DNA of 64,000 nucleotides from Microbacterium sp. p3-SID336 (GTDB lineage Bacteria > Actinomycetota > Actinomycetes > Actinomycetales > Microbacteriaceae), in assembly GCF_025143365.1 (NCBI RefSeq), contig NZ_JALXPE010000001.1, positions 62,001-126,000 of the forward strand, written 5' to 3'. How positions within the stretch are numbered: position 1 is the first letter of the stretch; each line of letters opens with the position of its first letter. A program made the translations under genes and the position numbers. This document shows positions 35,293 through 43,925 of this stretch, piece after piece. The notes beneath the pieces were generated by a model, which worked only from the letters and a program-made list of their open reading frames with translations, was not told the DNA's origin and ran no database searches.

Positions 35293-36327
35293 ATGGACAT
35301 CGAGTTCGGGCTGGACACGTTCGGAGACATCACGCGCGGCGAGGACGGGGAGCTGCTCAGCGGCGCCCAGACCATCCGCAACGTCGTGGCGCAGGCGGAG
35401 CTGGCCGACACGGTCGGCGTGGATTTCTTCGGGGTGGGGGAGCACCACCGCACGGAGTTCGCGGTCTCCGCACCCGAGATGGTGCTCGCCGCCATCGCGG
35501 CGCGCACGAACCGCATCCGGCTCGGCACTGCCGTGACCGTGCTCTCGTCCGACGACCCGGTGCGGGTGTTCGAGCGGTTCTCCACCCTGGATGCCCTGTC
35601 GGACGGGCGCGCCGAGGTCGTGCTGGGTCGTGGGTCGTTCATCGAGTCCTTCCCGTTGTTCGGCTACGACCTCCGCGACTACGACACCCTCTTCGAGGAG
35701 AAGCTCGACCTGTTCGTGCAGCTTCTGGCGGAGAAGCCGGTGACCTGGTCCGGCACCATGCGCGCGTCACTGGAGAATGCGGACGTGTTCCCGAAGACCG
35801 CGAACGGCCTGCGCACCTGGGTGGGTGTCGGCGGCAGTCCAGAGTCGGTCGTGCGCGTGGCGCGGCACGGCCTGGGGCTCATGCTGGCGATCATCGGGGG
35901 ACCGGCCGCGCGCTTCAAGCCCTTCGTGGACCTCTACCACCGATCGGTGGCGTCGTTCGGCACGACCTCGCACCCCGTCGCGGTCCACTCGCCCGGACAC
36001 ATCGCCGACACGGACGCCGAGGCCTGGGAGGCGGCCTACTCCGGCTTCGAGGCCATGAACAACACGATCGGCCGGGAGCGCGGATGGCCGCCGTACAGCC
36101 GCGCGCGCTTCCAGAACGACGTGGGGCCGGAGGGCGCGCTGTACGCCGGGTCGCCCGACCGGGTGGCGGCGAAGATCGCGGACACCGTCACGACGCTCGG
36201 GCTCGGCCGCTTCGACCTGAAGTACGCGACGGGCACGCTCTCGCATGAGGCGATGATGCGAAGCATCGAACTGTACGGAACCGAGGTCATCCCGCGGGTG
36301 CGCCGCCTGCTCGCCGCCGCGGACTGA
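35293..36327 (+). CDS. LLM-class flavin-dependent oxidoreductase
   Basis: A 344-residue luciferase-like monooxygenase, (beta/alpha)8 fold with a reduced flavin cofactor. Diagnostic segments are VDFFGVGEHHRTEFAVSAPE, IRLGTAVTVLSSDDPVRVFE, LDALSDGRAEVVLGRGSF and WVGVGGSPESVVRVARHGLG. Substrate unknown. GGAAGGG lies 5 nt before the ATG. It is the first intact host gene right of the element. Confidence 0.88.
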   Translation: MDIEFGLDTFGDITRGEDGELLSGAQTIRNVVAQAELADTVGVDFFGVGEHHRTEFAVSAPEMVLAAIAARTNRIRLGTAVTVLSSDDPVRVFERFSTLDALSDGRAEVVLGRGSFIESFPLFGYDLRDYDTLFEEKLDLFVQLLAEKPVTWSGTMRASLENADVFPKTANGLRTWVGVGGSPESVVRVARHGLGLMLAIIGGPAARFKPFVDLYHRSVASFGTTSHPVAVHSPGHIADTDAEAWEAAYSGFEAMNNTIGRERGWPPYSRARFQNDVGPEGALYAGSPDRVAAKIADTVTTLGLGRFDLKYATGTLSHEAMMRSIELYGTEVIPRVRRLLAAAD

Positions 36328-36361
36328 TCGCGCCGAGTCCAGCACGCGACACGCGACACTT

Positions 36362-36367
36362 TACTAT
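36362..36367 (+). promoter_or_regulatory. Candidate leaderless -10 box for the MFS gene
   Basis: TACTAT ends 7 nt before ATG 36375. The frame's first ATG (36366) overlaps this box, so 36375 is the better start. Confidence 0.4.
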
Positions 36368-36374
36368 GAGAGGC

Positions 36375-37727
36375 ATGGCCAACACCGCCCTGCCGAGCCG
36401 CACGTCGCTCGCCGAACGCCTGGATGCTCTCCCGTTCACCCGCAGGCACCTGCGACTGCTGTCCGGCTCCGGACTCGGCTGGGCCCTCGATGCGATGGAC
36501 GTCGGTCTCATCTCCTTCATCATCGCGGCGCTCAGCCAGGAGTGGACGCTCTCGAAGGGGGAGGCGGGCCTGATCGCCTCGCTCGGCTTCGTCGGCATGG
36601 CCATCGGGGCCACTCTGGGCGGACTGCTCGCCGATCGCTTCGGTCGACGGCAGGTGTTCGCGCTCACGCTGCTCGTCTACGGCGTGGCCACGGGTGCGAG
36701 CGCGCTCGTCGGGGGAGTGGCCGCCCTGCTCGTCCTGCGCTTCTTCGTCGGACTCGGCCTCGGGGCCGAGCTGCCTGTGGCCTCGACCTACGTGAGCGAG
36801 TTCGCCCCGGCGCGCATCCGCGGACGTCTGATCGTGATCCTGGAGGCGTTCTGGGCCGTGGGCTGGACCGCGTCGGCGCTGATCGGGTTCCTCGTGATCC
36901 CCGCCTCCGAATCCGGATGGCGCTGGGCCTTCGCGCTCGGCGCGATCCCTGCCCTGTATGCGCTGATCGTGCGGTGGGGACTGCCGGAGTCCCCGCGCTG
37001 GCTCGCGTCCCGGGGACGGATCGCCGAGGCCGAGCGCATCGTCTCGACGTTCGAGGCCGACGCAGGGGTGACGTCCGCACCCGCCATCCGTAAAGAGCCC
37101 GCGTCTCGCGCGATCGCGCAGACCGCCAGGGCGCGGCTCGCGACCCTCTGGAACTCCGAATTCCGGGTGCGCACGCTCTGCCTGTGGCTTGTCTGGCTCG
37201 GGGTGAACTTCGCCTATTACGGGGCCTTCATCTGGATCCCGAGCATCCTCGTCGATGCGGGCTTCGACCTGGTGCGCTCGTTCGGCTTCACCCTGGTCAT
37301 CACGCTCGCCCAGCTTCCCGGTTACGCCGTGGCCGCCTGGCTGATCGAGGTGTGGGGCCGCCGTGTCACGCTCTCCGTGTTCCTGCTGGGCTCCGCCGTC
37401 TCAGCCGTCCTCTTCGGAACGGCGTCGACCGAGGTCGCCATCATCGGGGCAGGCATGGCCCTGTCGTTCTTCAACCTCGGGGCCTGGGGTGCGCTGTACG
37501 CGGTGACGCCGGAGATCTACCCCACCTCGCTCCGGGGGACCGGTGCCGGCTGGGCGGCCGGGATCGGTCGCATCGCCTCGATCGTGGCTCCACTGTCGGT
37601 GCCGCTGCTCCTGGCGGCGGGCGGCGCACCACTGCTCTTCGTCGTCTTCGCGGTCTGCTTCCTGGGCGCAGCGGGCGCCGCCTGGGGTCTCGTGGACCGG
37701 GGCGGTGCCGCCCTCGACGATCGCTGA
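36375..37727 (+). CDS. MFS transporter, sugar/aromatic-acid porter type
   Basis: A 450-residue, 12-span major facilitator. The loop 2-3 motif GGLLADRFGRRQVF, RIRGRLIVILEAFW after span 4, PESPRWLASRGRIAEAERI in the central loop and YPTSLRGTGAGWAAGIGRI in the second half place it with the sugar porter/AAHS symporters. Substrate is not predictable. Stands alone between monocistronic genes. Confidence 0.88.
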   Translation: MANTALPSRTSLAERLDALPFTRRHLRLLSGSGLGWALDAMDVGLISFIIAALSQEWTLSKGEAGLIASLGFVGMAIGATLGGLLADRFGRRQVFALTLLVYGVATGASALVGGVAALLVLRFFVGLGLGAELPVASTYVSEFAPARIRGRLIVILEAFWAVGWTASALIGFLVIPASESGWRWAFALGAIPALYALIVRWGLPESPRWLASRGRIAEAERIVSTFEADAGVTSAPAIRKEPASRAIAQTARARLATLWNSEFRVRTLCLWLVWLGVNFAYYGAFIWIPSILVDAGFDLVRSFGFTLVITLAQLPGYAVAAWLIEVWGRRVTLSVFLLGSAVSAVLFGTASTEVAIIGAGMALSFFNLGAWGALYAVTPEIYPTSLRGTGAGWAAGIGRIASIVAPLSVPLLLAAGGAPLLFVVFAVCFLGAAGAAWGLVDRGGAALDDR

Positions 37728-37749
37728 GCCCGATGTCGACGGCCGGCCC

Positions 37750-37755
37750 TAGGCT
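37750..37755 (+). promoter_or_regulatory. Candidate leaderless -10 box
   Basis: TAGGCT ends 6 nt before GTG 37762. Confidence 0.4.
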
Positions 37756-37761
37756 GGGGAC

Positions 37762-38517
37762 GTGGCTGATGTGCGATTCGTGGCGATAGGCGACTCCTTC
37801 ACGGAAGGTGTCGGCGACGTGCTGCCCGACGGTCGCGAGCGCGGCTGGGCAGACATCGCCGCACAGGGGTGGGCGGATGCGGCCGGACACCCGATCCAGT
37901 ACGCGAACCTCGCGATCCGCGGCAAGCTCGCCTGGCCCATCGTGGAGCAGCAGCTGGAACCGGCGCTGGCTCTGCGGCCCACGCATCTGTCCTTCAACGG
38001 CGGCGGCAACGACATGCTGCGGCCCCGCACCGACGTCGAGCACATCGCCGACGCGTTCAGCCGGGTGCTGCGGCGCTGCGACGAGGAGGGCGTGACGATG
38101 ATCCTGCTCTCCGGTGCGAACCCGAGCGGCCAGCTGCCCATGGGGTCCCTCGTGCAGCGACGCGGTGATCTGCTGTCGGAAGCCGTCCTCCGGCGCATCG
38201 AGGATCGCCCCGACGTGATCCGTGCGCTCAACTGGCCGGACCGCGAGCTGGCGATGCCGCCGTACTGGTCGGACGACCGCCTCCACATGAACGCGGCCGG
38301 CCATCATCGCGTGGCCGCGCGCGTGCTGCACGCTCTCGGCTACGAGCCGCCCGAGGCCTGGTGGGCGCCGCTCGAGCGCCGGGCTGCGGCATCGTCCGGT
38401 CTCGCGTACTACCGCCAGCACGTGGGCCCGTGGGTACGACGTCGTGTGACGCGCACGTCCTCGGGAGACGGCCGCACCGCCAAGTATCCGTCCTGGGTGG
38501 AGCGGACACCTGCGTGA
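37762..38517 (+). CDS. SGNH/GDSL hydrolase
   Basis: A 251-residue esterase-like protein without signal peptide. The SGNH blocks are visible: FVAIGDSFTEG (Ser), Gly in LAIRGKLA, SFNGGGNDM (Asn), and the Asp-His pair in WSDDRLHMNAAGHH. The C-terminal about 50 residues are basic and variable. Leaderless GTG start. Confidence 0.88.
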   Translation: MADVRFVAIGDSFTEGVGDVLPDGRERGWADIAAQGWADAAGHPIQYANLAIRGKLAWPIVEQQLEPALALRPTHLSFNGGGNDMLRPRTDVEHIADAFSRVLRRCDEEGVTMILLSGANPSGQLPMGSLVQRRGDLLSEAVLRRIEDRPDVIRALNWPDRELAMPPYWSDDRLHMNAAGHHRVAARVLHALGYEPPEAWWAPLERRAAASSGLAYYRQHVGPWVRRRVTRTSSGDGRTAKYPSWVERTPA

Positions 38518-38601
38518 GGGCGTCCGTACGGGAGGGAGACCCGTGTATGCGTCGGCACCGACGGGTACACCCGTGAGCTCGGTGGTAAGGGAGGGGCACC
38601 C

Positions 38602-39348
38602 GTGAGCGACATCGAGCTCGCGGGGATCCCCGCAGGGACGGTGAGGCTGCATGACGCCAGGAACGGCGTGCATCGCGAGGTCGAACTTCAGGAGTTCCAG
38701 CTCGGCGTCTTCCCGGTCACCGAGGAGCAGTTCGCCGAGGTGCTGGGCATCTCCGCGACTCATCCGCGTCGTCCTGCCTCCGACGTGAGCTGGCTGCGCG
38801 CCGTGCGCTTCTGCAACGCCGCCTCGGAGTGGGAGGGCCTCGACCCGGTGTACCGCTTCGACGGCGAGGAGGTCAGCTGGGACACGACCGCCGACGGCTA
38901 TCGTCTGCCCACGGAGGCGGAGTGGGAGCACGCGTGCCGCGCCGGCTCCGCGGGCCCGCACTACGCCCCGCTGGCCGACGCCGCCTGGACGGCCGCCGAC
39001 CACGTCACCACGCCGCAGGATGTGGGCGGGAAGCTGCCGAACCTGTACGGAGTGTTCGACACGCTCGGCAACGTCTGGGAATGGTGCTGGGATCTGCTCG
39101 ACCCCGCCCGCTACGACGACTACCGCGTCTTCCGCGGCGGCGGTTACGCCGACGAGGCCTGGAGTGTGCGCGCCGGCGTGCGGCGCGGGGGAGCGCCGCG
39201 TATGCACCACGGGGACGTCGGGATGCGCGTGGCCCGTGGCGGCTTCGATACAGAGGGAGAGGCGCAGGGGTGGTCGGCGCGTGTGGATCGGATTCGGGGC
39301 AGCGTGGACGGTCCGCTGCCGAGCGGCTGGACCCCGCGGGGCCGCTGA
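38602..39348 (+). CDS. SUMF1/formylglycine-generating-enzyme-like protein
   Basis: A 248-residue compact FGE-sulfatase fold: FPVTEEQFAEVLG, PASDVSWLRAVRFCNAASE, YRLPTEAEWEHACRAG, LGNVWEWCWDLL and VFRGGGYADEAWSVRAGVR. The active-site cysteine pair of true formylglycine-generating enzymes is not clearly present, and no sulfatase is nearby, so activity on sulfatases is doubtful. GTG start with GGAGGGG upstream. Confidence 0.8.
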   Translation: MSDIELAGIPAGTVRLHDARNGVHREVELQEFQLGVFPVTEEQFAEVLGISATHPRRPASDVSWLRAVRFCNAASEWEGLDPVYRFDGEEVSWDTTADGYRLPTEAEWEHACRAGSAGPHYAPLADAAWTAADHVTTPQDVGGKLPNLYGVFDTLGNVWEWCWDLLDPARYDDYRVFRGGGYADEAWSVRAGVRRGGAPRMHHGDVGMRVARGGFDTEGEAQGWSARVDRIRGSVDGPLPSGWTPRGR

Positions 39349-39453
39349 GCCGCTGAGCCATCGCGACGACGTTCCTTCGGCGGTGCCCCTGTGCCGCTGC
39401 GCCGTCGTGACGCTGTTTTGTCGCCGATGCCGCGCGGGTGGGAGACTATGCGG

Positions 39454-40266
39454 ATGCCCTCGCCGTTCTCCCTCATCGTCTCCCAGGGTCGTGTCGCAGA
39501 CCGCACCGACGGCGCTCTGATCGGTGCACGCCGCGTCGCGGACGCGCTGTCGGCTCTGCTGGGTGTCGCACCGCAGACGGTCGGCGCGCCCGCCCCTGCG
39601 CGCGTGGACGACTGGTCGGCCGCGCTTCCCGAGGCCGCGGAGACCCTCCATGGTCTGCGCGACGCCGTGGATGCCGCCATCGCCGCCGGCACCACCCCAC
39701 TGCTCGTGACCAACACGTGCGCGGCGAGCCTCGGTAGCCTTCCCACGGCGGCCGCGCGGCACCCGGACGCCGTCGTGCTCTGGATCGACGCCCACGGCGA
39801 CTTCAACACCCCCGCCACCACGGAGTCCGGCTACCTGGGCGGCATGGTGCTCGCGGCGGCCTGCGGGCTCTGGGACAGCGGTCACGGCGCAGGGCTCGAC
39901 CCGACGCAGGTCATCGTCGTGGGCGGGCGGGACATCGACCCGGCGGAGGGCGAGCTGCTTGCGCAGAGCGGCGTCACGGTGCTCGGGCCGCGCGACAGCA
40001 CGCCCGAGCGCGTGCGCGAACTCGTCGACGGACGCCCCGTGTGGATCCACGTGGACTGGGATGTGCTCGAACCTGGATACATCCCCGCCGCCTACCGCGT
40101 GGGCGACGGGCTGCTGCCGCACGAGGTGGCGGCACTGTTCGCCGCGCTTCCTCGAGACAGCGTGCGGGGCGTGGAGCTCGCCGAGTTCGAGGCGGGCGAC
40201 GCCGAGGTGCCGGAGCGGGTCAGTGTGGAGTTGATCGTGGAGACCGTCCAGCATCTGCTGCGCTGA
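39454..40266 (+). CDS. Arginase/agmatinase-family ureohydrolase
   Basis: A 270-residue binuclear manganese hydrolase. The metal motifs WIDAHGDFNTP and HVDWDVLEP are present, and VVGGRDIDP and ELAEFEAGD lie at the usual places. Substrate could be arginine, agmatine or formiminoglutamate. GGAG at 39441-39444 is correctly spaced for ATG 39454; ATG 39448 is only 3 nt away from it. Confidence 0.85.
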   Translation: MPSPFSLIVSQGRVADRTDGALIGARRVADALSALLGVAPQTVGAPAPARVDDWSAALPEAAETLHGLRDAVDAAIAAGTTPLLVTNTCAASLGSLPTAAARHPDAVVLWIDAHGDFNTPATTESGYLGGMVLAAACGLWDSGHGAGLDPTQVIVVGGRDIDPAEGELLAQSGVTVLGPRDSTPERVRELVDGRPVWIHVDWDVLEPGYIPAAYRVGDGLLPHEVAALFAALPRDSVRGVELAEFEAGDAEVPERVSVELIVETVQHLLR

Positions 40267-40287
40267 CCTCCGGCGAAACGGGCGGGC

Positions 40288-41466
40288 TCAGGGGTTCGCG
40301 CCGGGAGCTGCTCCCAGGTGCCACGCGGTCACCTCGACGGTGGAGCCCGCGGTGACGTCCAGTTCGACGGGCCAGGGACCGCGATCGAGGCCGGGCAGTG
40401 CGGCGGCATAGAGCTGACGCGCGACCAGCGCCCCCTGCGTGGAGTTGGCATCCCAGCCGATCACCGCGGTGGCCTGGCCCTGCGCCGGGATCGTGATGGG
40501 CGCACTGCCGGGATCGACGGCCAGGAACGACGAGCCGTGTTGCACGTCCACGTCGAGCAGGTGTCCGTTCTGGTCGGCGAAGGCCACGTCGGGGTAGCCC
40601 TCGATGACGCAGGGCTGCTCGCTGAAGTTCATCAGGTGCACGACCTGTGAGCGGTGACCGGTGGCCCCGTCCGACGCTCCGAGCAGCATCATCGCGCGAT
40701 CGCTCGTGCATCCGTCGACACCCTGGTCCGGTGGGGACACGCCGGGAGCGGTGTCGGGCACGGGCTCACCGTCCGCGAGCGGGTCGACGAACGCGCCGCT
40801 CTCGTCCGTGATTCCCTGCTGGGCGGCGTTCTCACGGATGATGTCCTGCCTCCTGGCTTCATCGGCGAATCCGCCCAGGGCGACGAAGAGCACCACGGAC
40901 ACGAGCGCGGCGAGCATCCTCGGTCGGGCGGTCGGCGGCGCCGCGGCCACGGGGATCCGTCGATGCAGAAGCAGGGCGGGGAGCCAGCCCCAGGCGACAG
41001 CCCAGTAGGTCGTCCCGGGCGCGGTCTCGACCACGGCGGCGGTGAGCCCGCGGATCCCCGAAGCCGGGAGGAACGACAGTGCCCGCACGGCGTCCATGCA
41101 CAGACCGAGGGCCGTGCCGGCGAGGACGGTTCCGAGCCACAGCACCAAGAAGGCAGGGCCCGTGTGCACGGCGCGGTCTGCGACCAATGCGGTGACGGAG
41201 GTGAGCACGGCCGCGGAGAGCAGCAGCATGACGGCTGCCCAGACGCCGGGGTACGACCAGACCTGCGTCTGCGCAGGACCGATGCCGAGGAAGCTGAGCA
41301 GCCGGGTGACGACGATGTCGGAGCCGAAGAGCCTCGCGACCCCTCCGGCGAGAAGCCACAGCAGCGAGAGCGTGAGGCCGGCGACGATACCGGGGGAGAG
41401 CCGCGCCATGAGCCGGCGGGACGAGTCGTCAGGGCGCGCGGAGGCGTGTGGGGGAGCGGAGGCCAT
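40288..41466 (-). CDS. Membrane protein with C-terminal DUF4232 domain
   Basis: A 392-residue protein. The N-terminal half has five or six hydrophobic spans (about residues 25-215). The extracytoplasmic C-terminal domain (about 250-392) is DUF4232-like: CTSDRAMMLLGASDGATGHR, LMNFSEQPCVIEGYPDVAF, and a paired Cys. Function unknown. Convergent with the arginase-like gene. Confidence 0.8.
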   Translation of the reverse strand: MASAPPHASARPDDSSRRLMARLSPGIVAGLTLSLLWLLAGGVARLFGSDIVVTRLLSFLGIGPAQTQVWSYPGVWAAVMLLLSAAVLTSVTALVADRAVHTGPAFLVLWLGTVLAGTALGLCMDAVRALSFLPASGIRGLTAAVVETAPGTTYWAVAWGWLPALLLHRRIPVAAAPPTARPRMLAALVSVVLFVALGGFADEARRQDIIRENAAQQGITDESGAFVDPLADGEPVPDTAPGVSPPDQGVDGCTSDRAMMLLGASDGATGHRSQVVHLMNFSEQPCVIEGYPDVAFADQNGHLLDVDVQHGSSFLAVDPGSAPITIPAQGQATAVIGWDANSTQGALVARQLYAAALPGLDRGPWPVELDVTAGSTVEVTAWHLGAAPGANP

Positions 41467-41484
41467 GCCTCATCCTAGGAGTGG

Positions 41485-42807
41485 TCAGCGGCGGCGCTCG
41501 GGATCGAGGCCCATACGGATGCGCGTGCGCTTTCGTTCGCGCAGGATGAACACCACACCGATGGCCCAGAGCGGTACCGGAGCGAGGAATGCAAGACGGA
41601 ACGCCTCCAGCGAGTAGGTGTCCGGTGTGCCGGCGCCCTGCAGGTCGAGCGCCCAGCCGATGAGGAAGATCGCGATGAGCGCGGCGATGAACCCTCCGGC
41701 GTTGGTCACGCCGGTCGCAGTGCTCAATCGGTGCGTCGGGTTGTGCGTCCTGGCGTGGTCGAACGCGATCATCGACGCCGGCCCGCCGGTCGCGAGGGCG
41801 ATGGCCAGCAGGGTGAGCAGCCACGCCGGGGCGGGGCCGGGGAACGCGATCACGGCCAGCCACGCCAGGACCTGCACGCCGACGGCCGGGAGGACGAGGG
41901 CCAGGGAGCGGTGGTTCGGCATGCGCCGGGAGAGGTCACCGATGACGGGACCCAGCACCATCCCGGCGACGACGTAGACCGAGATGATCCCGGCTGCCGC
42001 GGCGGGTCCGAGCCCTTCGCCCGCGGTGAGGAACGGCATCCCCCAGAGCAGCACGAACGCCGTGCCCGCGAAGGGCGTCGTGAAGTGGGACCAGAAGGCG
42101 AGGCGCGTGCCGGGGTGCGCCCAGGCGGCGCGGATGCCCACGCCGGTGTCGATCGAGGAGGTCACCACCCGGACGACGCCGGTGTCCGTGTTCACGGTGA
42201 CGTCGGCACCGCGCTCGGCGGGGTGGTTGCGGATGATCAGCCACACCAGGACCGTGAAGAGCAGCCCGAGTCCGGCGATGCTTCCGAATGTCACCGACCA
42301 GGACGTGGCGTGCAGCAGGGCGGCGACCGGCACGAGGGCGATCAGCTGGCCCGTCTGCCCGATGATGCCGGTGAACTGGACCATGAGCGGCCCGCGCTGT
42401 GCGGGGAACCAGGTCGCGACGAGGCGCAGCACCGCCGGGAACACCGCCGCATCACCGGCGCCCAGCAGGACACGGGCGACGATGGCGACGCCGATGCTCG
42501 GGGAGAGCGCCATCGTGAGCTGACCGGCGGCCATGAGCAGCATGCCGATCGTGATGATCGGACGTGAGCCGTAGCGGTCGAGCAGCACACCCACCGGGAT
42601 CTGCATGCCTCCGTAGACGGCCAGCTGGACGACGGCGAAGAGCGCGAGCGTGGAGGCGTCGGCATCGAAGCGGTCCGCTGCCTCGACGCCGACCGCGCCG
42701 AGGGACGTGCGGTTGGTGATCGCGAGCACGTACGCGGCGACCCCGACGGACCAGATCGTCCATGCGCGCCACCCCGGGTTCGCAGAGGCGGGGGAGGCGG
42801 ACAGCAC
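41485..42807 (-). CDS. MFS transporter
   Basis: A 440-residue, 12-span major facilitator. PVGVLLDRYGSRPIITIG is the loop 2-3 motif; GAGDAAVFPAVLRLVATWFP and MVQFTGIIGQTGQLIALVP follow, and the central loop is hydrophilic. The general pattern resembles anion or hexuronate-type carriers. Substrate unknown. Divergent from the VOC gene at 42882. Confidence 0.85.
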   Translation of the reverse strand: MLSASPASANPGWRAWTIWSVGVAAYVLAITNRTSLGAVGVEAADRFDADASTLALFAVVQLAVYGGMQIPVGVLLDRYGSRPIITIGMLLMAAGQLTMALSPSIGVAIVARVLLGAGDAAVFPAVLRLVATWFPAQRGPLMVQFTGIIGQTGQLIALVPVAALLHATSWSVTFGSIAGLGLLFTVLVWLIIRNHPAERGADVTVNTDTGVVRVVTSSIDTGVGIRAAWAHPGTRLAFWSHFTTPFAGTAFVLLWGMPFLTAGEGLGPAAAAGIISVYVVAGMVLGPVIGDLSRRMPNHRSLALVLPAVGVQVLAWLAVIAFPGPAPAWLLTLLAIALATGGPASMIAFDHARTHNPTHRLSTATGVTNAGGFIAALIAIFLIGWALDLQGAGTPDTYSLEAFRLAFLAPVPLWAIGVVFILRERKRTRIRMGLDPERRR

Positions 42808-42869
42808 CTTTCCACGCTACTCCTGCGCAGGAGTGCCGCCGCACGCACCGCGATGTCGGCGGTCGGCGC

Positions 42870-42875
42870 TACCGT
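42870..42875 (+). promoter_or_regulatory. Candidate leaderless -10 box
   Basis: TACCGT ends 6 nt before ATG 42882. Confidence 0.3.
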
Positions 42876-42881
42876 GCACGC

Positions 42882-43250
42882 ATGACAGGGAACACTCAGC
42901 ATCACACCATCGACTATGTCGAGCTCGTCGTCACCGACCTGGCAGCCGCGAAGGAGTTCTATAGCTCCGCCTTCGGATGGGAGTTCGTCGACTATGGACC
43001 GGAGTATGCGGGCATCGCGTCCGGCAGAGGTGATGGGAGTGAGGTCGGCGGTCTGATGCGCGCCGACGAGCCCCGACCGGTGGGTGGTCCGCTCGTGCTC
43101 CTGTACTCGGATGGCCTCGATGCGACTCGCGATGCGGTCGAGCACGCGGGTGGGCGGATCCTCCAGGAGCCGTACCCGTTCCCCGGCGGGCGCCGTTTCC
43201 ACTTCGCTGATCCGTCCGGCAACGAGCTGGGGGTGTGGTCGACGCAGTGA
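42882..43250 (+). CDS. VOC-family (glyoxalase-like) protein
   Basis: A 122-residue vicinal-oxygen-chelate protein made of two beta-alpha-beta-beta-beta units: DYVELVVTDLAAAKEFYSSA at the start and GGRRFHFADPSGNELGVW at the end. Metal ligands His and Glu are plausible at both ends. Function unknown; small VOC proteins of this kind include antibiotic-binding and lyase types. Confidence 0.85.
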   Translation: MTGNTQHHTIDYVELVVTDLAAAKEFYSSAFGWEFVDYGPEYAGIASGRGDGSEVGGLMRADEPRPVGGPLVLLYSDGLDATRDAVEHAGGRILQEPYPFPGGRRFHFADPSGNELGVWSTQ

Positions 43251-43267
43251 CCTTGCCGGCTCAGCGC

Positions 43268-43273
43268 TAGGGT
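43268..43273 (+). promoter_or_regulatory. Candidate leaderless -10 box
   Basis: TAGGGT ends 7 nt before ATG 43281 and supports that start over GTG 43272. Confidence 0.35.
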
Positions 43274-43280
43274 GCTGAGC

Positions 43281-43718
43281 ATGACAGGTCACCCCGTGGA
43301 CAAAGACTCGGTCGTCGCGTTCGTTCGGACCCAGGGCAGGGGAGTGGTGGCCACGGTGAGCTCGGGCGGCACGCCCGAGGCTGCACTCGTCGGCCTGGTC
43401 GCGTTGGACGACGGCACGATCCTCTTCACGACCCGCGCATCGTCGCGGAAGCACGAGAACATCGCGCGCCGGTCGGCGGTCGCGCTCGTCGTGGGTACCG
43501 AGGGGGAGGTGTCGCTGCAGATCGAGGGCACCGCGACCATCGCTTCTGCCGAGCGCCGTGCGGAGCTCGCTGAGGAGTTCCTCAACCACGCACCCGGCTC
43601 GCGTGTGCGAGACCCGGCGTTCGCTCTCGTCATCGTCACGCCGACCTGGGTGCGCTCGTACGACGTGTCCGGTGCGGAAGCCGTCGTCCGCGAGGAGGAC
43701 TGGACAGCGGGGCCATAG
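43281..43718 (+). CDS. Pyridoxamine 5'-phosphate oxidase-like flavoprotein
   Basis: A 145-residue split-barrel flavin-binding protein. RGVVATVSSGGTPEAALVGLV, TILFTTRASSRKHENIARR and VALVVGTEGEVSLQIEGTA are typical of PNPOx-like and F420-binding family members. Cofactor (FMN, F420 or haem) and substrate cannot be fixed from sequence. The start follows the TAGGGT box. Confidence 0.82.
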   Translation: MTGHPVDKDSVVAFVRTQGRGVVATVSSGGTPEAALVGLVALDDGTILFTTRASSRKHENIARRSAVALVVGTEGEVSLQIEGTATIASAERRAELAEEFLNHAPGSRVRDPAFALVIVTPTWVRSYDVSGAEAVVREEDWTAGP

Positions 43719-43770
43719 AGCGCGCGGTGTCGGTCACGGTCACGCACCGCGAAGGCGTGCCGCACCGGCC

Positions 43771-43925
43771 TGTGTGACGCCGCTCTGTGTGACGCCGTTC
43801 AACCGCGCGGCCTCGCTCCGCCGCGCGGCATCGTTCGGTTGCGCGGCAATGGTCGGTTGCGCGGCAATGGTCGGTTGCGCGGCAATGGTTGGTTGCGCGG
43901 CAATGGTTGGTTGCGCGGCAATGCT
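43771..43925 (+). repeat. Tandem repeats: 15 bp x 2 and 18 bp x 5
   Basis: TGTGTGACGCCGCTC recurs with one change at 43771-43800. Five head-to-tail copies of CGGTTGCGCGGCAATGGT (first base C or T) fill 43836-43925, the last ending in the hydrolase stop region. On the minus strand both units keep frame and encode repeated TIAAQP. Confidence 0.9.

Noticed and set aside
43836..43925. Repeat array as possible CRISPR
   Set aside because: The 18-bp units are directly adjacent with no spacers and there are no cas genes.
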